Source of the DNA: Clostridia bacterium
GTDB lineage: Bacteria > Bacillota > Clostridia > Oscillospirales > CAG-272
Length of the DNA stretch: 64,000 nucleotides
Assembly: GCA_017473085.1 (NCBI GenBank)
Contig: JAFUNF010000012.1
Coordinates: 1 to 64,000, forward strand
Reading direction: 5' to 3'
Shown in pieces: positions 34,581 to 42,168 of the stretch (the stretch's first letter is position 1; each line of letters starts with the position of its first letter). The notes under the pieces are model-generated. The model did not search any database. It worked only from the letters and a program-made list of their open reading frames with translations, and was not told the DNA's origin. The translations under genes and the position numbers were made by a program.

Positions 34581-35120
34581 ATGAATGCCTACGATTTCAA
34601 GGTAACAACGCAAGACGGCAAGGAAATTTCTCTTTCAGATTACAAGGGAAAGGTGTTGCTTATTGTAAACACTGCAACAGGCTGTGGCTTCACTCCACAA
34701 TACGACGAATTACAGGATATTTACGACGAATACAAGGACAAGGGACTTGAAATTTTAGATTTTCCTTGCAACCAATTCGGCGATCAAGCACCTGGTAGTG
34801 ACGAGGAAATTCATTCCTTTTGCACAGGTAGATACGGAATTACCTTTCCACAATTTTCTAAAATTGACGTAAACGGTGACAATGCTATCCCACTATACAA
34901 GTGGCTTACTGAAAATACTAAATTTGATGGCTTTAATGGTCCTATGGCGCTTATTCTTAATGGAGTTGTTAAAAAACAAGATAAGGATTTCAAGAAAAAT
35001 GGCAATATAAAATGGAATTTTACAAAGTTTCTTATCAATAAGGATGGAGAAATTGTTGCAAGATTTGAGCCTACCCTTCCAATGAAAAAGGTTAAGGAAA
35101 AAATCAGGGAGTTACTTTAA
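34581..35120 (+). CDS. Glutathione peroxidase-family thiol peroxidase
   Basis: Reduces hydroperoxides; non-selenium bacterial members usually use thioredoxin. The 179 residues have the peroxidatic Cys35 in NTATGCGFTPQY, a possible resolving Cys in LDFPCNQFG, and the conserved WNFTKFL near the C-terminus. Start at 34581 has AAAGGAG 10 nt upstream. First gene of a three-gene peroxide module; stop and next start overlap as TAATG. Confidence 0.92.
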   Translation: MNAYDFKVTTQDGKEISLSDYKGKVLLIVNTATGCGFTPQYDELQDIYDEYKDKGLEILDFPCNQFGDQAPGSDEEIHSFCTGRYGITFPQFSKIDVNGDNAIPLYKWLTENTKFDGFNGPMALILNGVVKKQDKDFKKNGNIKWNFTKFLINKDGEIVARFEPTLPMKKVKEKIRELL

Positions 35121-35380
35121 TGCGCTACGAATACAAAACTGAAAGTACCTGCTCACAAATAATTAGATTTGATATTAATGATGATATTATTACCAATGTG
35201 GAATTTGTAGGTGGCTGTAATGGAAATTTGAAGGCTATTGCTACTCTGGTTGAGGGTATGAGTGTAGAGGAAATTGAGAAAAAGCTTCTTGGCAACACCT
35301 GTGGCAGACGACCAACCTCCTGTACAGACCAGCTTGCTATTGCTGTTAGAAAAGCATATAATTCAATAAAAAATTCATAA
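35120..35380 (+). CDS. TSCPD-domain protein (TIGR03905-like)
   Basis: 86-residue small protein with the TSCPD motif as TSCTDQLA near 71, TESTCSQ near the start and VGGCNGNLK in the middle; three conserved Cys suggest metal binding. The stand-alone family is of unknown function, though TSCPD also occurs at the end of B12-dependent ribonucleotide reductases. Translationally coupled to the peroxidase gene. Confidence 0.85.
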   Translation: MRYEYKTESTCSQIIRFDINDDIITNVEFVGGCNGNLKAIATLVEGMSVEEIEKKLLGNTCGRRPTSCTDQLAIAVRKAYNSIKNS

Positions 35381-35443
35381 AGCTATGGAAATGTCACGCT
35401 TTCTGTGGTAAAATAAGCTAAACGGATTTTTTAGGGGGACTTT

Positions 35444-35869
35444 ATGAAAAAATACGATGCCTTATTGCTTAAAAATCAGCTTTGCTTTCCCTTGTATGCT
35501 ACTTCTCGTGAGGTTATTAAAAAATACAGACCTCACCTTGACAAAATTGGCTTGACCTACACTCAATATTTGACTATGATGGTGCTATGGGAAGCTGATG
35601 AAATAAACGTTACTGAGCTTGGAAAAAGACTTTTTCTTGACTCTGGCACCTTGACTCCTGTATTGAAAAGCCTTGAGCAAAAGGGTTTTATTACTCGTTG
35701 TAGATTACTCAAGGACGAAAGAGTGCTTATAGTAAGGATTACCGAGCAGGGTAAGGCTTTACGTGATGAGGCTGTTTCTATTCCCTGTGAGTTGAGAAAT
35801 AACGTCAAGCTAACCGAAGAGGAAGCAAAAACTCTGTATACGCTATTGTATAAGCTATTAGATAACTAA
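35444..35869 (+). CDS. OhrR-type MarR-family peroxide-sensing repressor
   Basis: 141-residue winged-helix regulator. The reactive Cys14 lies in LKNQLCFPLYATSRE, the diagnostic OhrR N-terminus. YRPHLDKIGLTYTQYL and the wing region LEQKGFITRCRLLKDERV follow, as in OhrR. One further Cys (in RCRLL) is present, so it may be a 1-Cys or 2-Cys type. Likely oxidised by organic peroxide to release the operator at 34541-34551. RBS GGGGG upstream; terminator follows. Confidence 0.88.
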   Translation: MKKYDALLLKNQLCFPLYATSREVIKKYRPHLDKIGLTYTQYLTMMVLWEADEINVTELGKRLFLDSGTLTPVLKSLEQKGFITRCRLLKDERVLIVRITEQGKALRDEAVSIPCELRNNVKLTEEEAKTLYTLLYKLLDN

Positions 35870-35896
35870 AAAAGGGTGCCGAGGCACCCTTTTTTA
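35867..35896. terminator. Bidirectional terminator between ohrR and PHP gene
   Basis: AAAAAAGGGTGCC / GGCACCCTTTTTT stem with a two-base loop region; serves both convergent genes. Confidence 0.92.
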
Positions 35897-36559
35897 GTTA
35901 TCTAATATTAGCTGATAGTTGCCACCCTTTAGAATGCTTACAAGCTGATCCATGCTTGTTACTTCCTCTTCGGTTAGAATGCCTGCGTTTGCAGGGACCT
36001 CTTTATAATGAAAGTCCGTGCCTGAGGTTTTGATTAAGCCAAACTTATCTGCCCATGCGTTTGCGATATCATTTCTTGAATCGTGTCCCTTGTGACCATT
36101 GAATACCTCTACCCCGTCAAGATAGTTAGGGGTTACAACTGTCATGCCATTTCTGAATGGATGAGCTTGCACGAATAGAATACCATTTTCCTTAGCCAAC
36201 TTATGAAAGCTTTCGGGATTTAGGTCGAAAATGTTTTCATTTTCCAAAAGGAATTTTTTAGTTACACCAAAAAGCAAATAGTCATTGATATTTTGCTTAA
36301 AGCGAAGCTCTGCTCCAAATAGGATATTTAGCTTGCCCTTTGCACATTCCTTTAGCTTTTCGTATGCTGAATAAAACTTCTCTACAAATTCCTGCCAGCT
36401 TGCAGATTTATGATACAGCATTGTGGTATAGTTAAGATGGTTTGTAAGAACCAATGTTGTATAGCCAGCCTCTGTATACTTTTTTACTATATCGTCAACA
36501 CTTACTTTAGCGCACTCGCTGATGTCTAACGAATGACAATGAAGCTCTGTTTTAAACAT
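35894..36559 (-). CDS. PHP-domain phosphoesterase
   Basis: 221-residue metal-dependent phosphoesterase of the PHP superfamily. Motifs: TELHCHSLDISEC (4-16), VLTNHLNY near 36, FGAELRF near 80, QAHPFRNG near 136 and SGTDFHYKE near 184. Shorter than HisJ; substrate unknown. Start at 36559 with GAGGTAAAAT upstream; 8 nt after the cyclophilin stop, so co-transcribed with it. Confidence 0.82.
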   Translation of the reverse strand: MFKTELHCHSLDISECAKVSVDDIVKKYTEAGYTTLVLTNHLNYTTMLYHKSASWQEFVEKFYSAYEKLKECAKGKLNILFGAELRFKQNINDYLLFGVTKKFLLENENIFDLNPESFHKLAKENGILFVQAHPFRNGMTVVTPNYLDGVEVFNGHKGHDSRNDIANAWADKFGLIKTSGTDFHYKEVPANAGILTEEEVTSMDQLVSILKGGNYQLILDN

Positions 36560-36567
36560 ATTTTACC

Positions 36568-37167
36568 TCACTTTACTTCTTCAATTATTATTGTTTCAAT
36601 TACTGGTCTTTCGCTTGTGTAAATTCCGCCATTTCCGTCGTATGGCTGTGCTTTTTCGCAAATTGCGTCAACTACATTCATTCCATCAACCACACAACCA
36701 AAGGCTGCGTACAGATAATTAAGGTTTGTGTTTGTTTCGTGCATTATAAAGAACTGGCTTGAGCCACTGTCATAGTCATCAGCACGAGCCATTGAAATAA
36801 CTCCCCTTTGATGAGAGATAGTATTCATAACTCCATTAGCTAAAAATTCTCCCTTTATGTTGTTAGCCTGTTTGTGGCTTCCATCCTCGTTGAAGCCACC
36901 ACCCTGTGCCATAAAGCCCTCTATAATTCTATGGAAGGTTAAGCCGTCATAAAAGCCCTCGTTTGATAGCTTAACAAAATTCTCAACGGTAATAGGTGCC
37001 TCATTGCCATAAAGCTCCACCTTTATTGTTCCGTAATTCTTAACAACAATAGTTGCGTAGTGAGTTGCCTCAAAGCCCTGATATTCAATGCGTGGGTCGT
37101 AGCCACAGGATACAAGACTAAGTGCAAGAATTGTAATAACTACTGCAATTGATACTATTCTCTTCAT
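36568..37167 (-). CDS. Lipoprotein cyclophilin-type peptidyl-prolyl isomerase
   Basis: Extracytoplasmic proline isomerase. Signal peptide with lipobox SLVSC (Cys21). The cyclophilin core has GTIKVELYGNEAP, FHRIIEGFMAQGGG (catalytic Arg, Phe, Gln), MARADDYDSGSSQFFI and NLNYLYAAFGCVVDGM. 199 residues. First gene of a two-gene operon with the PHP gene; promoter at 37197-37225. Confidence 0.92.
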   Translation of the reverse strand: MKRIVSIAVVITILALSLVSCGYDPRIEYQGFEATHYATIVVKNYGTIKVELYGNEAPITVENFVKLSNEGFYDGLTFHRIIEGFMAQGGGFNEDGSHKQANNIKGEFLANGVMNTISHQRGVISMARADDYDSGSSQFFIMHETNTNLNYLYAAFGCVVDGMNVVDAICEKAQPYDGNGGIYTSERPVIETIIIEEVK

Positions 37168-37196
37168 TTTTACGCTCCTTTGATTTTTTCTTTAAT

Positions 37197-37225
37197 AGTA
37201 TATCACCCAAGATTATTATTTTCAA
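37197..37225 (-). promoter_or_regulatory. Promoter of the cyclophilin-PHP operon
   Basis: Minus strand TTGAAA (37220-37225), 17-nt spacer ending GGTGA, TATACT (37197-37202). Confidence 0.7.
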
Positions 37226-37292
37226 GATTAAATACGATTTTATTAATATTTTTAAGTAAAATAATTTTTTTACAAAAAAGTGAAAAAAAGAC

Positions 37293-37321
37293 TTGACAAG
37301 TAAATACTCCTATGATATAAT
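37293..37321 (+). promoter_or_regulatory. Promoter of the tRNA-Met-Glu operon
   Basis: TTGACA (37293-37298), 17-nt spacer, TATAAT (37316-37321). Confidence 0.9.
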
Positions 37322-37342
37322 AAGCAAGCACTCAAGTGCGAT

Positions 37343-37418
37343 GGCGGAATAGCTCAGAGGCTAGAGCATCCGGTTCATACCCGGCAGGTCATAGGTTCAA
37401 ATCCCATTTCCGCCACCA
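37343..37418 (+). tRNA. tRNA-Met (anticodon CAT)
   Basis: Acceptor GGCGGAA/TTCCGCC, anticodon loop TTCATAC, encoded CCA; 76 nt. Acceptor pairing is complete at position 1-72, so it is not the initiator. CAT could also be a lysidine-modified tRNA-Ile2; that cannot be excluded by eye. Confidence 0.9.
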
Positions 37419-37423
37419 TATAC

Positions 37424-37498
37424 GGCCCGTTGGTCAAGCGGTTAAGACACGGCCCTTTCACGGCTGTAACATGGGTTCGATTCCCGTACGGGTCACCA
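37424..37498 (+). tRNA. tRNA-Glu (anticodon TTC)
   Basis: Acceptor GGCCCGT/ACGGGTC with one G-U, anticodon loop CTTTCAC, encoded CCA; 75 nt. Separated from tRNA-Met by 5 nt. Confidence 0.95.
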
Positions 37499-37501
37499 AC
37501 A

Positions 37502-37545
37502 CAAACAAAAATCGAACACTTTCGGGTGTTCGATTTTTGTTTGTG
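37502..37545 (+). terminator. Terminator of the tRNA-Met-Glu operon
   Basis: ACAAAAATCGAACAC pairs with GTGTTCGATTTTTGT, loop TTTCGG. Confidence 0.9.
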
Positions 37546-37549
37546 AATG

Positions 37550-37710
37550 AAGCACACCTACGGTGTATTAAGACGCTTTTGCTAATGAAGTCGGCTTCGC
37601 CTAATGAAGTCGCTTCGCTAATTTGTTTGTGTGCTTCGCTTCATACGAGCAAAGTGAGTGCTTCATTGTTGCGTAGCAACTGCTTCATATTGGCAAAGCC
37701 AATACTTCAT
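37550..37710. repeat. Hairpin array C (linker CTTCAT / TAATGAAG)
   Basis: Clear hairpins: ACACC/GGTGT (37554-37566), GGC/GCC (37593-37601), GTTGC/GCAAC (37668-37680), TATTGGC/GCCAATA (37688-37704); weaker ones lie between. The left half uses the linker TAATGAAG and the right half CTTCAT, which are near reverse complements, so the array appears to switch orientation near 37615. It starts right after the tRNA terminator and ends at the RBS of the fragment gene at 37726. Confidence 0.8.
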
Positions 37711-37725
37711 TAAAAGGAGTAGATT

Positions 37726-37797
37726 ATGAAAGACGATAAATTATCAGCTCAATCTATGGATTTTGCTGTTTCTATTATTGAAAGCAAAATAAAATGA
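37726..37797 (+). pseudogene. N-terminal remnant of a four-helix-bundle (23S-IVS/Avd-like) protein
   Basis: ATG with AAGGAG 9 nt upstream opens a 23-codon frame, MKDDKLSAQSMDFAVSI then IESKIK and a stop. The pattern MKxxxLxxxSxxFAVxI matches the start of four-helix-bundle proteins found in 23S rRNA intervening sequences and related to diversity-generating-retroelement Avd, normally about 120 residues. The remainder is missing and a hairpin (37797-37823) follows at once. Either a decayed gene or a retained short peptide. Confidence 0.6.
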
Positions 37798-37823
37798 AGC
37801 AAGGCTAATTTTCAACCTTGCTT
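37797..37823 (+). other. Hairpin related to the terminator at 38841-38869
   Basis: AAGCAAGG / CCTTGCTT stem without a T-run. The stem has the same sequence as the one at 38841-38869 downstream of array D, so the two loci share array, RBS-like AAAAGGA and terminator. Confidence 0.6.
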
Positions 37824-37897
37824 AGCAAAAGACGTGTCATTTCTCTAAGACAACACACCGCCCACTTTCCCCACAAAAATCGGATAAAGGTTGAATA

Positions 37898-38746
37898 ATG
37901 AAAAGTAAAAAATCTAACAAAAGAAAAAGCAAACAACAAACAGATAAAGAATACTCAAAAGCTACTATATTAGCTCTAATTGGTATTGTTTTGCTTTGTA
38001 TTCCTATAGTTCTCTTTATTCTATTAAACTATTTATGGTTAGCGGTTCCTGAAAGTGCGTGGATTGTAATTGGATTTGTCGGTTCATTTGTTATAGGAGT
38101 AGGACTTTTTAATGCTATAATGGGGCTTGGTAAAGCTTCACTTGGAATAAAATTTACACTTATTTGCTCACTTTCTGGCATTATTTTGATAGCGATAAGC
38201 GAGCTTCTTATGTATAATTCTCATTTATTCAATCAGGATTTAGTGTCATATTACTTTCTTACATTGCTGTTCTGCGTTGGCACTTTAATCTCATATCCCA
38301 TTTTCAGATACGGAATCAATACTTATTTGCGTAAAACTAGAGGTCTTAGCCAAACGAACATAAATAAGCATAAAAAAGGCAAAAAAAATTACTGGTGGTA
38401 TGAAGAAATACATAAAGAATTTGGCATTGGAAAGCTATATCATTTGAACAAAGCATATACTATTCTCTTTTTAGTTAATTTCTTTTCTAATCTTATTTTT
38501 GGTTTTTTCAAATTTGCATCTATCTTTACTTGTTCGTTCAGTTTAATACTATATGTTTTTACAGCTATAATTGGATTTTATGGTATGAGACAATACCATG
38601 TTGACGAACATGGAAGTACATTCGTGCTATTCGCAAGAAATAGCAGTGGAAAAATAGATTCTTCACTTTTTGATTTGTTTTTCCTTGCATTTCCCTGTGG
38701 CATGGCATATGCACACATTACGGCGATCATCGGACTTTGGAATTAA
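37898..38746 (+). CDS. Polytopic membrane protein of unknown function, 282 aa
   Basis: Not recognised. A very basic N-terminus (MKSKKSNKRKSKQQTDK) precedes four hydrophobic helices (about 26-48, 55-78, 86-105, 117-137), a cytoplasmic basic loop with KKGKKNYWWYEEIHKE, then two or three more helices to the C-terminus. RBS AAAGG 9 nt upstream. It stands between two hairpin arrays (C and D) that share flanking sequence, so it may have been inserted between them as a cassette. Confidence 0.7.
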   Translation: MKSKKSNKRKSKQQTDKEYSKATILALIGIVLLCIPIVLFILLNYLWLAVPESAWIVIGFVGSFVIGVGLFNAIMGLGKASLGIKFTLICSLSGIILIAISELLMYNSHLFNQDLVSYYFLTLLFCVGTLISYPIFRYGINTYLRKTRGLSQTNINKHKKGKKNYWWYEEIHKEFGIGKLYHLNKAYTILFLVNFFSNLIFGFFKFASIFTCSFSLILYVFTAIIGFYGMRQYHVDEHGSTFVLFARNSSGKIDSSLFDLFFLAFPCGMAYAHITAIIGLWN

Positions 38747-38753
38747 TTAAGCT

Positions 38754-38869
38754 TTAAACGCTTTTTCGTTTAAGGTTATCAACTGCTTCATATTAACGCA
38801 GTTAATGCTTTATTAAAAGGATTTCTTCCATAAATACATCAAAGCAAGGCTGAAATTCAGCCTTGCTTT
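38754..38869. repeat. Hairpin array D and terminator
   Basis: Hairpins TTAAACG/CGTTTAA (38754-38773) and ATTAAC/GTTAAT (38792-38806), linker CTTCAT/CTTTAT, then TTAAAAGGA as in array C but with no following start codon. The segment ends in a strong hairpin AAAGCAAGGCTGAA / TTCAGCCTTGCTTT (38841-38869) plus TTTT, which can terminate the membrane-protein transcript. Confidence 0.75.
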
Positions 38870-38900
38870 TCTTATATCTCTTGTTTTGTTAATATAAAAT

Positions 38901-38928
38901 GGAGACAAGGAACCGTCCCCTGTCTCCA
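38901..38928 (+). repeat. 27-bp interrupted palindrome, copy 6 (R6)
   Basis: GGAGACAAGGAACC then GTCCCCTGTCTCCA, the best match to the family consensus, 33 kb from the other five copies. It lies just downstream of the stop of the minus-strand gene at 38948. Confidence 0.85.
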
Positions 38929-38947
38929 CACACGTCACAGTGCCATT

Positions 38948-39451
38948 TTAAGAAATTTTCTTTCTTATCACTGCGAATAATACTATGCCACTAATGTACA
39001 AAACTTCAGCAATTGATAAAAAAATAATTCCTGTAACTAACTGTTTAGACTGCTCTTCATTGTAATCAGCCATTGTATAATAAACTTGTGAAGAATCGTA
39101 AGCTTCTACTATCCTAAGATTTTCCCCATATATTGAATACATTTCGTGATATACAATAGTTATCTCTTTGTTTAATAGCGAGTCCGACAAATTTCTTGAA
39201 TTATAACCTTTTAATTGAGAAATTTTAATTTCCCACTCATAACGATTACCATTAGAATAAACATAAAACTCACTATATCTTCCTGCCCCTCCAATGTAAT
39301 CTGCATTTTCAACCAATATTGTTTCTGTGTTTGTATTGTATATATCAACACTTTGCCTTTGATAGCAGGTTAATAAGAATAAAGCTATAATTATAAGTTG
39401 AATAACACATAGAACAACTATTGCTTTAATGCTAATTTTCCTTTTACTCAT
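38948..39451 (-). CDS. Small membrane protein of unknown function, 167 aa
   Basis: Not recognised. Two terminal membrane helices (about 9-27 and 140-161) enclose an extracytoplasmic domain of about 110 residues with VENADYIGGAGRYSEFYVY and VVYHEMYSIYGENLR. Basic N-terminus SKRKISIK. Start at 39451 has GAGGT upstream. Its promoter (39481-39509) is nearly identical to that of another small membrane protein gene at 48359-48805. Confidence 0.7.
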   Translation of the reverse strand: MSKRKISIKAIVVLCVIQLIIIALFLLTCYQRQSVDIYNTNTETILVENADYIGGAGRYSEFYVYSNGNRYEWEIKISQLKGYNSRNLSDSLLNKEITIVYHEMYSIYGENLRIVEAYDSSQVYYTMADYNEEQSKQLVTGIIFLSIAEVLYISGIVLFAVIRKKIS

Positions 39452-39480
39452 TTTTACCTCGAATTACAATAGTTACATTT

Positions 39481-39509
39481 ATTATATCACACCATAATAA
39501 GCATTTCAA
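39481..39509 (-). promoter_or_regulatory. Promoter of the 38948-39451 gene
   Basis: Minus strand TTGAAA (39504-39509), 17-nt spacer, extended -10 TGATATAAT (39481-39486 for TATAAT). Shares ATGGTGTGATATAAT and the AAAAATGTTT upstream block with the promoter at 48838-48866. Confidence 0.8.
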
Positions 39510-39660
39510 CAAACATTTTTCAATCAAGTTTGGCAATTTATGTTATACTACAAAATTTGGAATATTTCAAGTAGTTTTATATCATTAGATATAAATATCT
39601 GTTAATGTGTAAAGAAATTGCGGTTGATGTTTATCATATTACCATTTTTTGCTTTGAAAA

Positions 39661-39702
39661 AGAAAAAGCCACTACGGGAAATTTTCCGTAATGACTTTTT
39701 CT
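39661..39702 (-). terminator. Hairpin in the 39452-39823 intergenic region
   Basis: AGAAAAAGCC-CTACGG pairs with CCGTA-TG-CTTTTTCT with a few mismatches. It lies 120 nt beyond the stop of the BspA-like gene. Nothing else is recognised between 39510 and 39823. Confidence 0.5.
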
Positions 39703-39823
39703 TAAACCCATCTGATCCGTATCGGTCTTTACCCAGTGTTCACTTTTTGTCCCTATGAGTAAAACCGCTTCTCTATATGGCTTTTTTATTATCTAATGTC
39801 CATTATCATTTTATGTTGGAGGC

Positions 39824-42094
39824 TTACCCTACAAGGTCTTTATATGAAACAAAGCAATATTTCTCATTTTCTTTTGGTGTGCCTGCTTGAAGATAGGAAT
39901 ATTCTGTTGCTTCACCATCTGTTGTTACTACATATGCTCCCATAGCAAGCTCAATTTCCTTATATTCATCTGTAAAGCCTACTATTCTAAGGTCAAACAG
40001 GTCGTACTTACAGGTAAAGTCAACACTGATTACGCCTTCTGACTTATTTCCGTCCTCGTCGAAAACGTCGTTTGTGCCAAGTCTATCCTTAACTACCGCA
40101 AAGACACCGTACTCAATGCTCTTGCCTGTTATGTCCTCGTAGTTCTTAATAGCCTTATCGTTTGCGGCAAAGCCAATGGTCATTCCACCTACTTCGTACT
40201 CGGTAGTAGAATAGCCGAGATTTACAAAAAGGGCGGGTGCAGATTCTTCCTTATTCAAATCCTCGCATCTTTCACACTTGTAGCTGTAGTAGCCGTCTGT
40301 TGCGTAGCTTTCGTAAATCAAGCCAACAAATATGGTGTGGCTATGACCGAGAGCTGTTTCAGCAGTCTCTTCTGCTCCCATAGAGATACCACAGAAGCAA
40401 TACTTTGTATCAATTTTGTTGGTTACACACGTTGCATCCACAGTTGTTACCTTTTCGCAAAGGTGAACTCCCTCTGAGTGAAAATAGAAATTGCGATTTG
40501 CGTTGCCTGTAGCTGTTAACGTGTCAGCAGTTACAGCATCATTTAAGAAATAATAATTAGATTTTGTATTTGAGTTTTGAAGGAATGAGGTTACTACGCC
40601 TTTGAATGCAAAGTTCTTTCCACTAAGATTATAGAATGTATATTGATGCGAAATAGTTGTGACACCCTCTGGGAATACTATTGTATCATTGAGTGCGTAA
40701 CAGGAGTTAAATGCCTCGCTAAAGTTTGTAAGTCCACTTGGGAAATAATATATCTCTGGCTTTGCAGGCTTTTGACCACCCCAGTCATCCGTATCAAAGA
40801 TACCATCGTACCAATCTATCGTAAATGGCTTATCTGTAAAGTATAGCTTTTGGCAGCCATTGAAGCTTCCTATTGATGTTAGTTTATCCGGTAACCATAG
40901 AACCTCAAGACTTGAGCAATTAGTAAATACTTGTTTTGCATTTAATGACGTAATACCGCTTGGCAATGAAACAGCTACCATCTTTTTGTTGTCATAATAA
41001 TCATAATTATTTAATGTGCCGGTAATACCACAGTTATTATAGTCAATGTATTCTAAGTTATCGTTGTTTCTTAAAGCCTCTGCACCAAGAGTTTGAAGTG
41101 TGCTTGGAAGCTTAATATACTTAATTGTATCAACGCCCCAAAGAGTGCTAACGCCAATTGCTTCAATTCCCTCAGGTAAAATTATAGCATACTTAACGGG
41201 CGCTTGACCTGCCGGATATATTGATTCAAGAATATCACAATCCTTAAATGCAGCATTACCTATAGATGTAAGTGATGTAGGAAGCTCAACTGATACAAGG
41301 TTAACACATTGATAAAAGTCAAAATTTCCTATAGATAAAAGGTTGCTTGGAAGCTTAACCTCTTGAAGCTGTTTACATTGATTGAATGTATAACCCGGAA
41401 GAGTTGGATCCTTGCTTTCATTGGAAAAGTGTTCAATTGGAGCCCAATTTTCTGCAAATTCCACCTTTACAAGTCCGGAATATTCAAATGCTGATGTGTC
41501 TCTGAAATGTGCATTTTGTGGAATGTAAAGCTCCTTTAAATTAGGGCAGTTTGCAAGGCAAAATTTATTAAATGCAAGCTTTCCTGTATGTGCTTTTGGA
41601 ATATCAAATACTGTAAGGCTTTGGTTTTTGTTAAATGCACTTCCGTTAATGTATGCAAGTGAGGTGTTGTTGTAAATTGCCTGAATTGGCAAGCTGGACC
41701 AGTCGCCACTAAACATATTAATTGAGCTTCCCTGTAGGTTTATAAGTATCATATTAGCTATGCCATATGTTACGCTTTCGTCGGCAAATTTTACAGGTGT
41801 GTTCTGGGTAAAATCATTACCTGCCGGTAACGGTGTTACGCCATCAGCCTGCGTAAAAATAACCTCTGTTCCTACTCTAAAGCTCTCATATTTAGCGTTT
41901 TCGCTATCATAGAACCAAGCAAGTGGATAAAATGTGTCGCCCTCCTTTTCGTAAAGTGATAGCTCAACATTGTCAGCAGTTACATATGTCTTATCGTAAT
42001 ATGAAGCGTATGGGTCTTCTGCTGAAGCAGAAATTGCAAAAAGACATACAAGCATAGCTACTGCCAATGCGACTAAAAGAATTTTCTTTTTCAT
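39824..42094 (-). CDS. BspA-type leucine-rich-repeat surface protein
   Basis: 756 residues, predicted secreted adhesin-like protein. Cleavable signal peptide (1-25, ending SASAED). About eight to ten BspA/LRR_5 repeats run from roughly 95 to 510, with units such as LPSNLLSIGNFDFYQC, LPTSLTSIGNAAFKDC and LPEGIEAIGVSTLW. A Cys/His cluster region near 560-640 (HLCEKVTTVDATCVTNK, CFCG, CERCE) resembles the zinc-ribbon-like segment of other clostridial surface proteins. No sortase motif. Monocistronic; RBS AAAGGAG. Confidence 0.85.
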   Translation of the reverse strand: MKKKILLVALAVAMLVCLFAISASAEDPYASYYDKTYVTADNVELSLYEKEGDTFYPLAWFYDSENAKYESFRVGTEVIFTQADGVTPLPAGNDFTQNTPVKFADESVTYGIANMILINLQGSSINMFSGDWSSLPIQAIYNNTSLAYINGSAFNKNQSLTVFDIPKAHTGKLAFNKFCLANCPNLKELYIPQNAHFRDTSAFEYSGLVKVEFAENWAPIEHFSNESKDPTLPGYTFNQCKQLQEVKLPSNLLSIGNFDFYQCVNLVSVELPTSLTSIGNAAFKDCDILESIYPAGQAPVKYAIILPEGIEAIGVSTLWGVDTIKYIKLPSTLQTLGAEALRNNDNLEYIDYNNCGITGTLNNYDYYDNKKMVAVSLPSGITSLNAKQVFTNCSSLEVLWLPDKLTSIGSFNGCQKLYFTDKPFTIDWYDGIFDTDDWGGQKPAKPEIYYFPSGLTNFSEAFNSCYALNDTIVFPEGVTTISHQYTFYNLSGKNFAFKGVVTSFLQNSNTKSNYYFLNDAVTADTLTATGNANRNFYFHSEGVHLCEKVTTVDATCVTNKIDTKYCFCGISMGAEETAETALGHSHTIFVGLIYESYATDGYYSYKCERCEDLNKEESAPALFVNLGYSTTEYEVGGMTIGFAANDKAIKNYEDITGKSIEYGVFAVVKDRLGTNDVFDEDGNKSEGVISVDFTCKYDLFDLRIVGFTDEYKEIELAMGAYVVTTDGEATEYSYLQAGTPKENEKYCFVSYKDLVG

Positions 42095-42168
42095 TTTCTT
42101 TTCTCCTTTATAAAAAATTATTTAATTACTTGAATATAAAAATAGTGCATTTTGTTATGATTGATTAT

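Noticed and set aside
37336-37713. Open frames on both strands over tRNA-Met/Glu (e.g. MRWRNSSEARASG and a frame with GDPYGNRTHVT)
   Set aside because: Translations of tRNA genes, terminator and hairpin array, not protein genes.
37726-37797. Complete diversity-generating retroelement
   Set aside because: Only a 23-codon Avd/S23-like remnant is present. No reverse transcriptase, template repeat or variable repeat is found in the window.
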